A DNA stretch of 64,000 nucleotides, taken from assembly GCF_900106015.1 (NCBI RefSeq), contig NZ_LT629797.1, positions 4,464,001 to 4,528,000 on the forward strand. The letters run 5' to 3'. Position numbers and translations under genes: made by a program. Positions 25,379 through 37,484 of the stretch are shown here, in pieces; position 1 is the stretch's first letter; each line of letters begins with the position of its first letter. Under the pieces are notes generated by a model. It saw nothing but the letters and a program-made list of their open reading frames with translations, made no database searches and was not told the origin of the DNA. The DNA is from Pseudomonas sihuiensis. GTDB taxonomy: Bacteria; Pseudomonadota; Gammaproteobacteria; Pseudomonadales; Pseudomonadaceae.

Positions 25379-26737
25379 ATGAGTACCAAGTTAGACCAGC
25401 TCACGAGCTGGCTGAAAGAACGCAAAATCACCGAAGTCGAATGCCTGATCAGCGACCTGACCGGCATTGCCCGCGGCAAGATCTCGCCGACCAACAAGTT
25501 CCTCGACGAGAAGGGCATGCGCCTCCCCGAGAGCGTGCTGCTGCAGACCGTGACCGGCGATTACGTCGAGGACGACATCTATTACGACTTGCTGGACGAG
25601 GCGGACATCGACATGTTCTGCCGCCCCGACCCCAACGCGGTCTTCGTCGTGCCCTGGGCCATCGAGCCGACCGCGATGGTGATCCACGACACCTTCGACA
25701 AGCAGGGCAACCCCATCGAGCTGTCGCCGCGCAACATCCTCAAGAAAGTGCTGCAGATGTACGCCGACAAAGGCTGGAAGCCCATCGTCGCACCGGAGAT
25801 GGAGTTCTACCTGACCAAGCGCAACAGTGACCCGGACTTCCCCCTGGTGGCGCCAGTAGGGCGCTCCGGTCGGCCGGAAACCGGTCGCCAGAGCTTCTCC
25901 ATCGACGCAGCCAACGAGTTCGACCCGCTGTTCGAAGACATGTACGACTGGTGCGAACTGCAAGGCCTGGATCTGGACACCCTGATCCACGAGGAAGGCC
26001 CGGCGCAGATGGAAATCAACTTCCGTCATGGCGACGCCTTGCACCTGGCCGACCAGATTCTGGTGTTCAAGCGCACCATGCGTGAGGCCGCGCTCAAGCA
26101 TGACGTGGCGGCCACCTTCATGGCCAAGCCGATCACCGACGAGCCTGGCAGCGCCATGCACATTCACCAGAGCGTGGTGGATCTGAAGACTGGCAAGAAC
26201 ATCTTCTCCAACGACGACGGCACCATGAGCGAGCTGTTCATGCATCACATCGGCGGCCTGCAGAAGTACATCCCCGAGCTGCTGCCGCTGTTCGCGCCGA
26301 ACGTCAACTCGTTCCGCCGCTTCCTGCCTGATACCTCGGCGCCAGTGAACGTGGAGTGGGGCGAGGAGAACCGCACCGTGGGCCTGCGCGTGCCTGAGGC
26401 GACTCCGCAGAACCGTCGCGTGGAAAACCGCCTGGCTGGCGCGGATGCCAACCCCTACCTGGTGCTGGCAGCCACTTTGCTGTGCGGCTACATGGGCATG
26501 GTCGGCGGGGTCAAACCCGGTGCGCCGGTCAAGGGGCGTGGTTATGAGCGCCGCAATCTGCGCCTGCCGGTGACCATCGAGAGCGCCCTTGAGCGCATGG
26601 AAGCCTGCAAGGACGCCGAGAAGTTCCTCGGCGAGAAGTTCATCCGTGGCTATGTCGCGGTCAAGCGTGCCGAGCACGAGAACTTCAAGCGGGTGATCAG
26701 TTCCTGGGAGCGCGAGTTCCTGCTGCTGTCGGTTTAG
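25379..26737 (+). CDS. spuB: Gamma-glutamylpolyamine synthetase, second copy
   Basis: 452-residue paralogue of SpuI and first gene of the spu catabolic-transport operon. EVECLISDLTGIARGKISP is the N-terminal signature; VAPEMEFYLTKRN, AMHIHQSVVDLKTGKNIFS, NSFRRFLPDTSAPVNVEWG and NRLAGADANPYLVLA are glutamine-synthetase-fold active-site segments. It should gamma-glutamylate putrescine or a related amine. The GAGGTCTCT before the ATG gives a usable ribosome site. A repeat cluster separates it from spuC. Confidence 0.92.
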   Translation: MSTKLDQLTSWLKERKITEVECLISDLTGIARGKISPTNKFLDEKGMRLPESVLLQTVTGDYVEDDIYYDLLDEADIDMFCRPDPNAVFVVPWAIEPTAMVIHDTFDKQGNPIELSPRNILKKVLQMYADKGWKPIVAPEMEFYLTKRNSDPDFPLVAPVGRSGRPETGRQSFSIDAANEFDPLFEDMYDWCELQGLDLDTLIHEEGPAQMEINFRHGDALHLADQILVFKRTMREAALKHDVAATFMAKPITDEPGSAMHIHQSVVDLKTGKNIFSNDDGTMSELFMHHIGGLQKYIPELLPLFAPNVNSFRRFLPDTSAPVNVEWGEENRTVGLRVPEATPQNRRVENRLAGADANPYLVLAATLLCGYMGMVGGVKPGAPVKGRGYERRNLRLPVTIESALERMEACKDAEKFLGEKFIRGYVAVKRAEHENFKRVISSWEREFLLLSV

Positions 26738-26749
26738 TCCGGCGCAGCT

Positions 26750-26863
26750 GTAGGGTGGGCTTTAGCCCACCATTGCAGGCCGACTCGGTGGGCTGAAGCG
26801 GATCGCCGCCCGGCCCACCCTACTTGAGCGCGCTGAAGCGGATCGCCGCCCGGCCCACTCTAC
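26750..26863. repeat. Palindrome plus 40-bp tandem duplication between spuB and spuC
   Basis: GTAGGGTGGGCTTTAGCCCA opens a palindrome whose outer arm GCCCACCCTAC lies at 26813-26823. The second half is then repeated: GCTGAAGCGGATCGCCGCCC occurs at 26792 and again at 26832, exactly 40 bp apart, with small differences afterwards. The repeat lies within the operon, so it will be transcribed. Confidence 0.75.
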
Positions 26864-26906
26864 AAGAGTCCGTGAGCCGGCCGCGTTCACAGAAGAAGGT
26901 GTGGTA

Positions 26907-28280
26907 ATGAACAAGCAAGCGAACAACCCCAAGACTGCGCACTGGCAGGCGCTGAGCCAGGCCCATCACCTGGCGCCGTTCAGTGATTACAGGCAGCTGG
27001 CCGAAAAAGGCCCGCGTATCATCACTGAAGCCAAGGGTGTGCACCTGTGGGACAGCGAGGGCAACAAGATCCTCGATGGCATGGCCGGTCTGTGGTGCGT
27101 GGCCGTTGGCTATGGCCGCGAGGAGCTGGTCGAAGCTGCCGCTACGCAGATGCGCCAGTTGCCGTTCTACAACACCTTCTTCCAGACCGCGCACCCACCG
27201 GTGCTGGAGCTGGCGCATGCCATCTCCCAACTGGCGCCGGCCGGCATGAACCATGTGTTCTTCACCGGCTCCGGCTCGGAAGGCAATGACACCATGCTGC
27301 GTCTGGTACGCCACTATTGGGCGTGTAAGGGCCAGCCGAACAAGAAAATCATCATCGGTCGCGACAACGGCTATCACGGCTCCACCGTGGCCGGCGCCAG
27401 CCTCGGTGGCATGAAGTTCATGCACGAGCAGGGCGACCTGCCGATTCCGGGTATCGCGCATATCCCGCAGCCCTACTGGTTCGGTGAGGGCGGTGACATG
27501 AGCCAGGAAGCCTTCGGCATCTGGGCCGCCGACCAGTTGGAGAAGAAGATTCTCGAACTGGGCGAAGAGAATGTCGCGGCGTTCATTGCCGAGCCGATCC
27601 AGGGCGCTGGTGGTGTGATCATTCCGCCGGACAGCTACTGGCCGCGCATCAAGGAAATCCTCGCCAAGTACGACATTCTCTTCGTCGCCGACGAAGTGAT
27701 CTGCGGTTTTGGTCGTACCGGCGAGTGGTTCGGCAGCCAGTATTACGACCTCAAGCCTGACTTGATGACCATCGCCAAGGGCCTGACCTCGGGCTACGTG
27801 CCGATGGGCGGACTGATCGTCAGTGACAAGGTGTTCGAAGTGATCGAGGCACATGGCGATTTCAACCACGGCTTCACCTATTCCGGGCATCCGGTGGCGG
27901 CAGCGGTGGGCCTGGAGAACCTGCGCATTCTAAAGGAAGAAGGCATCGTCGAGCGGGTGAAAGCAGAAACGGCACCATATTTGCATCGTCGTCTACGTGA
28001 GCTGGCGGATCACCCGCTGGTGGGCGAGGTACGCGGTATCGGCATGCTCGGCGCCATCGAACTTGTGCAGGACAAGGCCAGCCGCAAGCGTTACCCGAGT
28101 GACGTGGCTGCCGGCATGGTCTGTCGCGGACACTGCTTTAATAACGGTCTGATCATGCGCGCCGTGGGCGACACCATGATCATTGCGCCGCCGCTGGTGA
28201 TCAGCCCGGCAGAGATAGACGAACTACTGGAAAAAGCACGCAAGTGCCTGGATCTGACCTTGCGTGACCTGTCGGTCTGA
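26907..28280 (+). CDS. spuC: Polyamine:pyruvate aminotransferase
   Basis: Class III PLP aminotransferase, 457 residues, transaminating putrescine, cadaverine or spermidine with pyruvate. [20 protein letters not shown] and [18 protein letters not shown] are family segments; [18 protein letters not shown] and the PLP lysine in [16 protein letters not shown] follow. ATG 26907 is preceded by AGAAGGTG; the GTG two codons earlier is less well placed. It follows spuB, as in the P. aeruginosa spu operon. Confidence 0.94.
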   Translation: MNKQANNPKTAHWQALSQAHHLAPFSDYRQLAEKGPRIITEAKGVHLWDSEGNKILDGMAGLWCVAVGYGREELVEAAATQMRQLPFYNTFFQTAHPPVLELAHAISQLAPAGMNHVFFTGSGSEGNDTMLRLVRHYWACKGQPNKKIIIGRDNGYHGSTVAGASLGGMKFMHEQGDLPIPGIAHIPQPYWFGEGGDMSQEAFGIWAADQLEKKILELGEENVAAFIAEPIQGAGGVIIPPDSYWPRIKEILAKYDILFVADEVICGFGRTGEWFGSQYYDLKPDLMTIAKGLTSGYVPMGGLIVSDKVFEVIEAHGDFNHGFTYSGHPVAAAVGLENLRILKEEGIVERVKAETAPYLHRRLRELADHPLVGEVRGIGMLGAIELVQDKASRKRYPSDVAAGMVCRGHCFNNGLIMRAVGDTMIIAPPLVISPAEIDELLEKARKCLDLTLRDLSV

Positions 28281-28318
28281 ACAACCGCAGTCACAGAAAG
28301 TTGTCAGCGATGCCATGA

Positions 28319-31831
<3,513 letters not shown>

Positions 31832-31838
31832 TCGTTCC

Positions 31839-31861
31839 TGCCCGGCCGCTGGGGTCGGGCA
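31839..31861 (+). repeat. Small hairpin between spuE and spuF
   Basis: TGCCCG and CGGGCA pair around an 11-base loop, starting 8 bases after the spuE stop. With the two hairpins upstream it makes every binding-protein gene end in a stem-loop. Confidence 0.5.
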
Positions 31862-31884
31862 CAATCTTCCGGGAGTTTTCCTAA

Positions 31885-33039
31885 ATGGCTGTTGCCTCCA
31901 GCGCCTACAAAAAAGCCCTCGAGGGAGATCAGACACCCAAAGAGGTGCTGGTCAAGATCGATCGGGTGACCAAGAAGTTCGACGAGACCGTGGCGGTCGA
32001 CGACGTCTCGCTGACCATCAACAAGGGCGAGATCTTCGCCCTGCTCGGTGGCTCCGGCTCCGGTAAATCCACGCTGCTGCGCATGCTCGCCGGCTTCGAG
32101 CGGCCGACCGAAGGGCGCATCATTCTCGATGGTGTCGACATCACCGACATGCCGCCGTACCAGCGACCGATCAACATGATGTTCCAGTCCTATGCGCTGT
32201 TCCCGCACATGACCGTGGCGCAGAACATCGCCTTCGGCCTGCAGCAGGACAAGCTGCCCAAGGCCGAGATCGACGAGCGCGTGGCCGAAATGCTCAAGCT
32301 GGTGCATATGACCCAGTATGCCAAGCGCAAGCCGCACCAGCTCTCCGGCGGCCAGCGTCAGCGCGTGGCTCTGGCACGCTCACTGGCCAAGCGTCCGAAA
32401 CTGCTGCTGCTCGACGAGCCGATGGGCGCGCTGGACAAGAAACTGCGTTCGCAGATGCAGCTGGAGCTGGTGGAAATCATCGAGCGCGTCGGCGTGACCT
32501 GCGTAATGGTGACCCACGACCAGGAAGAGGCCATGACCATGGCCCAGCGCATCGCCATCATGCACCTGGGCTGGATCGCCCAGACCGGTAGCCCGATCGA
32601 TATCTACGAGACGCCGACCAGCCGCCTGGTGTGCGAATTCATTGGCAGCGTCAACCTGTTCGACGGGCAGATCGTCAGCGACGAGGCCGACCACGCGATC
32701 ATCGATTGTCCGCACCTGGACAAGCCGATCTACATTGGCCACGGCGTCAGCACCCGTGCCGAGAACAAGTCCGTCAGCTACGCCCTGCGCCCAGAAAAAC
32801 TGCTGATGGCCACCGCCTTGCCGGCCGACCACGAGCACCCCGAGTACAACTGGAGCCGTGGCCACGTGCACGACATCGCCTACCTCGGTGGTCACTCGGT
32901 GTACCACGTCAAGCTCACTTCCGGGCAGATCGTGCAGTGCTTCATCGCCAACGCCGAGCGCCGCGGCAAGCGCCCGACCTGGGACGATCCGGTGGTGGTG
33001 TACTGGGAAGACGACAGCGGCGTGGTACTGCAATCATGA
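31885..33039 (+). CDS. spuF: Polyamine ABC transporter ATP-binding protein
   Basis: 384-residue PotG-type ATPase. Walker A GGSGSGKST (about residue 55), Q-loop MMFQSYALFPHMTV, signature LSGGQRQRV, Walker B LLLLDEPMGALD and H-loop VTHDQEEAMT are intact, and a C-terminal TOBE regulatory domain begins near residue 290. It powers polyamine import through SpuG-SpuH. Its stop overlaps the spuG start (ATGA). Confidence 0.95.
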   Translation: MAVASSAYKKALEGDQTPKEVLVKIDRVTKKFDETVAVDDVSLTINKGEIFALLGGSGSGKSTLLRMLAGFERPTEGRIILDGVDITDMPPYQRPINMMFQSYALFPHMTVAQNIAFGLQQDKLPKAEIDERVAEMLKLVHMTQYAKRKPHQLSGGQRQRVALARSLAKRPKLLLLDEPMGALDKKLRSQMQLELVEIIERVGVTCVMVTHDQEEAMTMAQRIAIMHLGWIAQTGSPIDIYETPTSRLVCEFIGSVNLFDGQIVSDEADHAIIDCPHLDKPIYIGHGVSTRAENKSVSYALRPEKLLMATALPADHEHPEYNWSRGHVHDIAYLGGHSVYHVKLTSGQIVQCFIANAERRGKRPTWDDPVVVYWEDDSGVVLQS

Positions 33040-33944
33040 AACCGAGCAAACTGGCGCGCTATCTGCCCACTGGGCGGCATGCCGTTATCGGCATACCCTT
33101 CCTCTGGCTGTTCATGTTCTTCCTGCTGCCCTTCATCATCGTGCTGAAGATCAGCTTCGCCGAAGCCGACGTGGCGATTCCGCCCTATACGGAAATCTAC
33201 CAGTGGGCGGACAACAAGCTGACCCTGCTGCTGAATTTCGGTAACTACATCTTCCTCAGCGAAGATGCCCTGTACCTGTCGGCCTACCTGGGTTCGCTGC
33301 AGATCGCCTTCTTCAGCACCTTGCTCTGCCTGGTGATCGGCTACCCGATGGCCTATGCCATCGCGCGGGCGCCGAAAGAGCACCAGACGGTACTGCTGCT
33401 GCTGATCATGATGCCGACCTGGACTGCGATCCTGATCCGCGTCTATGCCTGGATGGGCATTCTCGGCAACAACGGCCTGCTCAACAGCCTGCTGATGGGT
33501 ATTGGTCTGATCGATACGCCGCTGCAGATCCTCAACACCAACACCGCGGTCTATATTGGCATCGTCTATTCGTACCTGCCGTTCATGATCCTGCCGCTCT
33601 ACGCCAACCTGGTGAAGCACGACCTCAGCCTGCTGGAGGCCGCCTCTGACCTGGGTTCGAGCAACTTCAACAACTTCTGGAAGATCACCGTGCCGCTGTC
33701 GAAGAACGGCATCATCGCCGGCTCGATGCTGGTGTTCATTCCGGTGGTTGGTGAATTCGTCATCCCCGAACTGCTCGGCGGCCCGGAGACCCTGATGATC
33801 GGCAAGGTGCTGTGGCAGGAGTTCTTCAACAACCGCGACTGGCCGGTGGCTTCCGCCCTGGCGGTGGTGATGCTGGCGATCCTGATCGTGCCCATCATCC
33901 TGTTCAACCGTAACCAAGCTAAAGAGCTGGAGGGCCGGCCATGA
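33036..33944 (+). CDS. spuG: Polyamine ABC transporter permease, PotH type
   Basis: 302 residues with six membrane helices; the ATPase-docking EAA loop is LLEAASDLGSSNFNNFWKIT near residue 200. The ATG overlaps the spuF stop. The C-terminus ends FNRNQAKELEGRP, and the last 23 coding bases (GCTAAAGAGCTGGAGGGCCG and onward) are the same as the 3' part of the 86-bp repeat units that follow. The stop codon overlaps the first repeat ATG. Confidence 0.94.
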   Translation: MKPSKLARYLPTGRHAVIGIPFLWLFMFFLLPFIIVLKISFAEADVAIPPYTEIYQWADNKLTLLLNFGNYIFLSEDALYLSAYLGSLQIAFFSTLLCLVIGYPMAYAIARAPKEHQTVLLLLIMMPTWTAILIRVYAWMGILGNNGLLNSLLMGIGLIDTPLQILNTNTAVYIGIVYSYLPFMILPLYANLVKHDLSLLEAASDLGSSNFNNFWKITVPLSKNGIIAGSMLVFIPVVGEFVIPELLGGPETLMIGKVLWQEFFNNRDWPVASALAVVMLAILIVPIILFNRNQAKELEGRP

Positions 33945-34030
33945 CTGATCTAATCGCAATGAGCCCGTCATCCTGTTCAACCGGCTTTTTAACCAGACGC
34001 GTGGCTAAAGAGCTGGAGGGCCGGCCATGA
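33941..34030 (+). CDS. 29-residue micro-ORF 1, coupled to spuG
   Basis: ATG 33941 overlaps the spuG stop (ATGA) behind GGAGGG seven bases upstream. The product starts MTDLIAMSPSSC and ends VAKELEGRP, repeating the spuG C-terminus. Its own TGA overlaps the next ATG. It may exist only to relay ribosomes, and no function for the peptide is proposed. Confidence 0.4.
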   Translation: MTDLIAMSPSSCSTGFLTRRVAKELEGRP

Positions 34031-34112
34031 CTGATCTAATCGCAATGAGCCCGTCATCCTGTTCAACCGGCTTTTTAACCAGACGCGTGGCTAAAGAACT
34101 GGAGGGCCGCCC
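33941..34112 (+). repeat. Two tandem 86-bp repeats between spuG and spuH
   Basis: Unit 1 (33941-34026) and unit 2 (34027-34112) differ at two positions only (GAG/GAA and CCGGCC/CCGCCC). Each unit ends with a copy of the spuG 3' end plus the GGAGGG ribosome site and begins with ATGA. The section TCATCCTGTTCAACCG also recurs from spuG, so the unit is a duplication of the spuG end joined to extra sequence. Confidence 0.95.
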
Positions 34113-34116
34113 ATGA
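34027..34116 (+). CDS. 29-residue micro-ORF 2, coupled to spuH
   Basis: Second copy of the micro-ORF with identical predicted residues (both base changes are silent: GAG/GAA and CGG/CGC). It starts in the ATGA of micro-ORF 1 and ends in the ATGA that contains the spuH start. Confidence 0.4.
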   Translation: MTDLIAMSPSSCSTGFLTRRVAKELEGRP

Positions 34117-35000
34117 AGCGTTTCAGTTTCTCCAGCATCATGCTCTGGGCTGGCCTGATCTTCATCTACCTGCCCATGGTCATCCTGGTCATCTACTCGT
34201 TCAACGCCTCGCGGCTGGTAACGGTGTGGGGCGGCTGGTCGGTGAAGTGGTACGTCGGTTTGCTCGACAACACCCAGCTGATGAACTCGGTGATGCGCTC
34301 GCTGGAAATTGCCTGCTACACCGCCATCGCGGCGGTGGCGCTGGGCACCCTGGCGGCCTTCGTGCTGACCCGCATCACCCACTTCAAGGGACGCACGCTG
34401 TTCGGTGGTCTGGTTACCGCGCCGCTGGTGATGCCGGAAGTGATCACCGGTCTGTCGCTGCTGCTGCTGTTCGTGCTGATGGCACAACTGATCGGTTGGC
34501 CGATGCAGCGCGGCATGACCACCATCTGGATCGCCCACACCACCTTCTGCTCGGCCTATGTGGCGGTGGTGGTGTCATCGCGTCTGCGTGAGCTGGACAT
34601 GTCCATCGAAGAGGCGGCCATGGATCTGGGAGCGCGGCCGTGGAAGGTGTTCTTCCTGATCACCGTGCCGATGATCGCACCGTCGCTGGCAGCGGGCGCG
34701 ATGATGTCCTTCGCCCTGTCGCTGGACGACCTGGTGCTGGCCAGCTTCGTCTCCGGTCCGGGTTCGACCACCCTGCCGATGGAGATCTTCTCCGCCGTGC
34801 GCCTGGGGGTTAAGCCGGAGATCAACGCGGTGGCCAGCCTGATCCTGCTGGCGGTGTCGTTCGCCACCTTCCTGGCCTGGTTCTTCGCCCATCGCGCTGA
34901 GGAAAAACGCAAGAAGGCCTTGCAGCAGGCCATGGACGAGACCACCAGTCCGTCCTGGCAGCAGGTCGTCGACAGCCGTCGCAGCACCAGCAGCAACTGA
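34113..35000 (+). CDS. spuH: Polyamine ABC transporter permease, PotI type
   Basis: 295 residues, six helices, EAA loop IEEAAMDLGARPWKVFFLIT near residue 165. Pairs with SpuG. ATG 34113 overlaps the stop of micro-ORF 2 and has GGAGGG seven bases before it, the same arrangement that would have joined spuG to spuH directly before the repeats arose. The original terminator after the gene is split by an insertion. Confidence 0.94.
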   Translation: MKRFSFSSIMLWAGLIFIYLPMVILVIYSFNASRLVTVWGGWSVKWYVGLLDNTQLMNSVMRSLEIACYTAIAAVALGTLAAFVLTRITHFKGRTLFGGLVTAPLVMPEVITGLSLLLLFVLMAQLIGWPMQRGMTTIWIAHTTFCSAYVAVVVSSRLRELDMSIEEAAMDLGARPWKVFFLITVPMIAPSLAAGAMMSFALSLDDLVLASFVSGPGSTTLPMEIFSAVRLGVKPEINAVASLILLAVSFATFLAWFFAHRAEEKRKKALQQAMDETTSPSWQQVVDSRRSTSSN

Positions 35001-35062
35001 GCTTCTGGCTGAAAGCAAAAACGGGCCCCGCAAGTAATGCTGATCAGATAAGTTCGTCACCA

Positions 35063-35095
35063 CCCCCTCCTACTTGCAGTAGAGGGGGCGCTTTT
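35063..35095 (+). terminator. Hairpin with T-run inside the MITE-like element
   Basis: CCCCCTC-CTAC and GTAGAGGGGG pair with one bulged C around TTGCA, followed by CGCTTTTT. It could now end the spu transcript. Confidence 0.7.
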
Positions 35096-35096
35096 T

Positions 35097-35157
35097 GTAG
35101 GAGCCAGCTTGCTGGCGATGCTTTTTATGGCGGATCGCCGGCAAGCCGGCTCCTGCA
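35097..35157. repeat. REP-like palindrome, GTAGGAGCC type
   Basis: GTAGGAGCCAGCTTGCTGGC and GCCGGCAAGCCGGCTCCTGC are imperfect inverted arms within the MITE-like element. A related single arm, GTAGGAGCGGCTTCAGCCGC, lies at 35249-35268 before the CYTH-CHAD stop. Confidence 0.7.
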
Positions 35158-35290
35158 AAGATCGAGTGCAACGGCTTAACTGACTGGCATTAGCCCTGCG
35201 GGGCCCGTTTTTCATGGTGTCACTGATCGGGGCGTTGTGCAGCGATCTGTAGGAGCGGCTTCAGCCGCGATTGTTGTGCCTGCCCAGCCG

Positions 35291-36655
35291 CTATTTCACC
35301 AACGCCTTCCAGGCCTTGAGGCTGCTCACGATCTGCGTCTGAGTCGCACGCAGTTGGCGCTGCTCGTCGTCCAGCTCCTGCTGAGCCAGTTCGTACAGCT
35401 TGTTCAGCTCGCCATACAGGCGGTCGACCTCGGGCACTTCCAGCACCCCACGGGCCAGGCGCAGCCAGACCAGCAGGCGCTCCAGGCGTGGCATCTGCTC
35501 GGCCAGGTCTTCCGGTTGCTGCTGGTAGCGGCGCAGTTGCAGGGCCGTGCCTTCTTCGTTCAGCAGGGTCGGCAGCCAGTTGCCCAGGGCTGCGTTACCC
35601 TGGCGATTGCCGCGATTGTTGCGCTCTGCCGTCCAGCTGCGTTGCAGCAGCCAATACGACATCTTCAGCGACAGCAGGCCCCAGCGGCAGCCATCCAGTT
35701 CGGCGGCGAACAGCGCGGGAGCGTTACGGCGCATGCTGTCGTCGTGCTGCCCGGCCGCCAGGCGCGGACGCCAATCGTCGAGCAGGGCGTCAAGTGCTTC
35801 GCGCAGCTCCCGCGAGCTGGCTCGCGGCGCTGCCTGACCGAGGCTGGCGAGCAGGGCGCGCAGGTCGATCAATTGCTCCAGCCATTGCTGCAACAGGCTC
35901 CAATGACCATTCCAGCGATACTGCTCGGCCAGGCGCTGGCTGGCGCCGAGCAGGTGCCAGGCGAGTGCGGCGAAAGCGTCGTCCAGGCTCATCTCGCCCT
36001 GCAGCTCGGGTGCTGGCAGGCTGAGGTTGTAGCTGCCAGCATCGAACAGACGATAGCCGCGTTCGGCCTTGCTGATGTCGCAGGGCATCAGCGGCAGTTC
36101 GGCAGCCAGTTCGCAGGCCAGCTCCAGCAGCGCGGCGGGTTCGCCCTGGCGCAGTTCCAGCTCCAGTTCGCAGATCTCTTCTTCACCTTCGCCGGCGATT
36201 ACCTTGCCCAGGTCCAGCGCGGCTTCGATGACCACCTTGGCCTTGCCGCGACCCCAGGCGATCTCGGCCTTCTCGCGGACGAAATCAGTGGTGAACAGCG
36301 GTTGCAGGGTTTTCTTGTCCAGCTCGGCCAGGCTGGCCGGCCAGCAACTGTCGTCGAGCTTTTTCAGGTCGAGCTTGGCCTTGCTCAGGTACCAGTCCCA
36401 CTCGTTGCGCTCGGACAGGCCGGCAATGCTCTGGCCGCGACTTTTCAGCGTCTGAATGAACTGCTCGCCGTCGCGGCGCAGGCGCAGCGCGACCTTGGCA
36501 TGGGCCAGGTCGCGGTTCGGGGTGTCGTAGTACTGATTGAACAGCTCGCCGCGTTGCCAGCCGCTCTTGTTGCGTTTCTTCAGCAGCGGGTGCTCGCGCA
36601 GGGCGGCCAGGGTGGCGCGACTGGCACGCAGTTTGATTTCGGTTTCTTTGACCAT
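35291..36655 (-). CDS. CYTH-CHAD domain protein (inorganic triphosphatase-like)
   Basis: 454 residues. The N-terminal CYTH tunnel domain (about 1-200) starts with KETEIKLRAS, the ExExK metal-binding motif, and has strands rich in Glu/Lys such as CELELELRQGE. The C-terminal CHAD domain (about 210-454) is helical with conserved His/Arg and is thought to bind polyphosphate. E. coli YgiF of this layout is an inorganic triphosphatase. It lies beside phosphate-uptake genes, which fits phosphate metabolism. No clear ribosome site was seen. Confidence 0.9.
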   Translation of the reverse strand: MVKETEIKLRASRATLAALREHPLLKKRNKSGWQRGELFNQYYDTPNRDLAHAKVALRLRRDGEQFIQTLKSRGQSIAGLSERNEWDWYLSKAKLDLKKLDDSCWPASLAELDKKTLQPLFTTDFVREKAEIAWGRGKAKVVIEAALDLGKVIAGEGEEEICELELELRQGEPAALLELACELAAELPLMPCDISKAERGYRLFDAGSYNLSLPAPELQGEMSLDDAFAALAWHLLGASQRLAEQYRWNGHWSLLQQWLEQLIDLRALLASLGQAAPRASSRELREALDALLDDWRPRLAAGQHDDSMRRNAPALFAAELDGCRWGLLSLKMSYWLLQRSWTAERNNRGNRQGNAALGNWLPTLLNEEGTALQLRRYQQQPEDLAEQMPRLERLLVWLRLARGVLEVPEVDRLYGELNKLYELAQQELDDEQRQLRATQTQIVSSLKAWKALVK

Positions 36656-36767
36656 GATGGGGAGCTATGTAGCCTTTTATGAAAATGTGACAGACCGATG
36701 ACGCGCGCTGGCGAATGACGAAGCCGATCCCTATACTTGCGACCTTCTCAAAACGGGGGCTTACCCT

Positions 36768-37445
36768 ATGCCTATCAATCCCTTTGTCAGCCTGTTCGGC
36801 CGTTCACCCATCGGCCCCATGCAACAGCATATCGCCAAGGCCCATGAGTGCGCGGCGAACCTGGTGCCTTTCTTCGAGGCCGTAATGGTCGAAGACTGGG
36901 CCAAGGTAGAACAGGTACAACAGGAGATGTCCCGCCTGGAGCACGAGGCCGACAAGCTGAAGAAAAGCGTGCGCCTGCACTTGCCCAAGAGCCTGTTTTT
37001 GCCGGTGCCGCGTTCGGACCTGCTCGAGCTGCTCAGTGTACAGGACAAAGTCGCCAACCGCGCCAAGGACATCGCTGGCCTGATGCTCGGCCGGCAGATG
37101 GCTATTCCACAGCCGTTGCAGCCGCTGATGCGCACCTATGTGCAGCGCAGCGTGGATGCCAGCGCTCAGGCGCTGAAGGCAATGAACGAATTGGACGAGC
37201 TGCTCGAGACCGGTTTCGCCGGCCGTGAAGCTGTACTTGTGGAAACCCTGATCGAGGAGCTCGGTTCGATCGAAAACGATACCGACCGCCTGCAGATCGA
37301 GGTGCGCCGCAACCTGTTCAAGCTGGAGCAGGACCTTCCCCCGGTCGATGTGATGTTCCTCTATCAGATCATCGACTGGATCGGCGACGTCGCCGACCGA
37401 GCCCAACGAGTGGGCAACCGACTGGAACAACTGCTGGCGCGCTAA
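36768..37445 (+). CDS. PhoU-like DUF47/TIGR00153 protein
   Basis: 225-residue helical protein of the PhoU-like DUF47 family. NPFVSLFGRSPIGPMQQHI opens the protein; ENDTDRLQIEVRRNLFKLE and DWIGDVADRAQRVGNRLEQLL carry the conserved acidic residues that bind metals. It is followed 39 bp later by a PiT-type transporter, the usual partner, and probably regulates or gates it. Confidence 0.92.
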   Translation: MPINPFVSLFGRSPIGPMQQHIAKAHECAANLVPFFEAVMVEDWAKVEQVQQEMSRLEHEADKLKKSVRLHLPKSLFLPVPRSDLLELLSVQDKVANRAKDIAGLMLGRQMAIPQPLQPLMRTYVQRSVDASAQALKAMNELDELLETGFAGREAVLVETLIEELGSIENDTDRLQIEVRRNLFKLEQDLPPVDVMFLYQIIDWIGDVADRAQRVGNRLEQLLAR

Positions 37446-37484
37446 GCGCCAGTGTCCTTTCTGGGATCTACGGAAACTAACTTT

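Larger units (their letters stand above)
35035..35192. mobile_element. MITE-like element, 158 bp, inserted in the spuH terminator loop
   Basis: Terminal inverted repeats TAATGCTGATCAGATAAG (35035) and CTTAACTGACTGGCATTA (ending 35192) match at 14 of 18 positions. The element has no coding capacity and carries a terminator and a REP palindrome. No clear target-site duplication flanks it. The ends resemble those of Pseudomonas transposons as I remember them, but no family is assigned. Confidence 0.6.
35017..35212 (+). terminator. spuH terminator with its arms separated by an insertion
   Basis: AAAAACGGGCCCCGCA (35017-35032) and TGCGGGGCCCGTTTTT (35197-35212) are perfect 16-bp inverted arms with a T-run, a classic terminator, but 164 bp apart. 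The intervening DNA is a MITE-like element. The long-range stem could still form or be replaced by the hairpin inside the element. Confidence 0.8.

Noticed and set aside
35237..36682. 481-codon plus-strand frame opposite the CYTH-CHAD gene
   Set aside because: Gln/Ala/Leu-rich shadow of the minus-strand protein, which has the ExExK motif.
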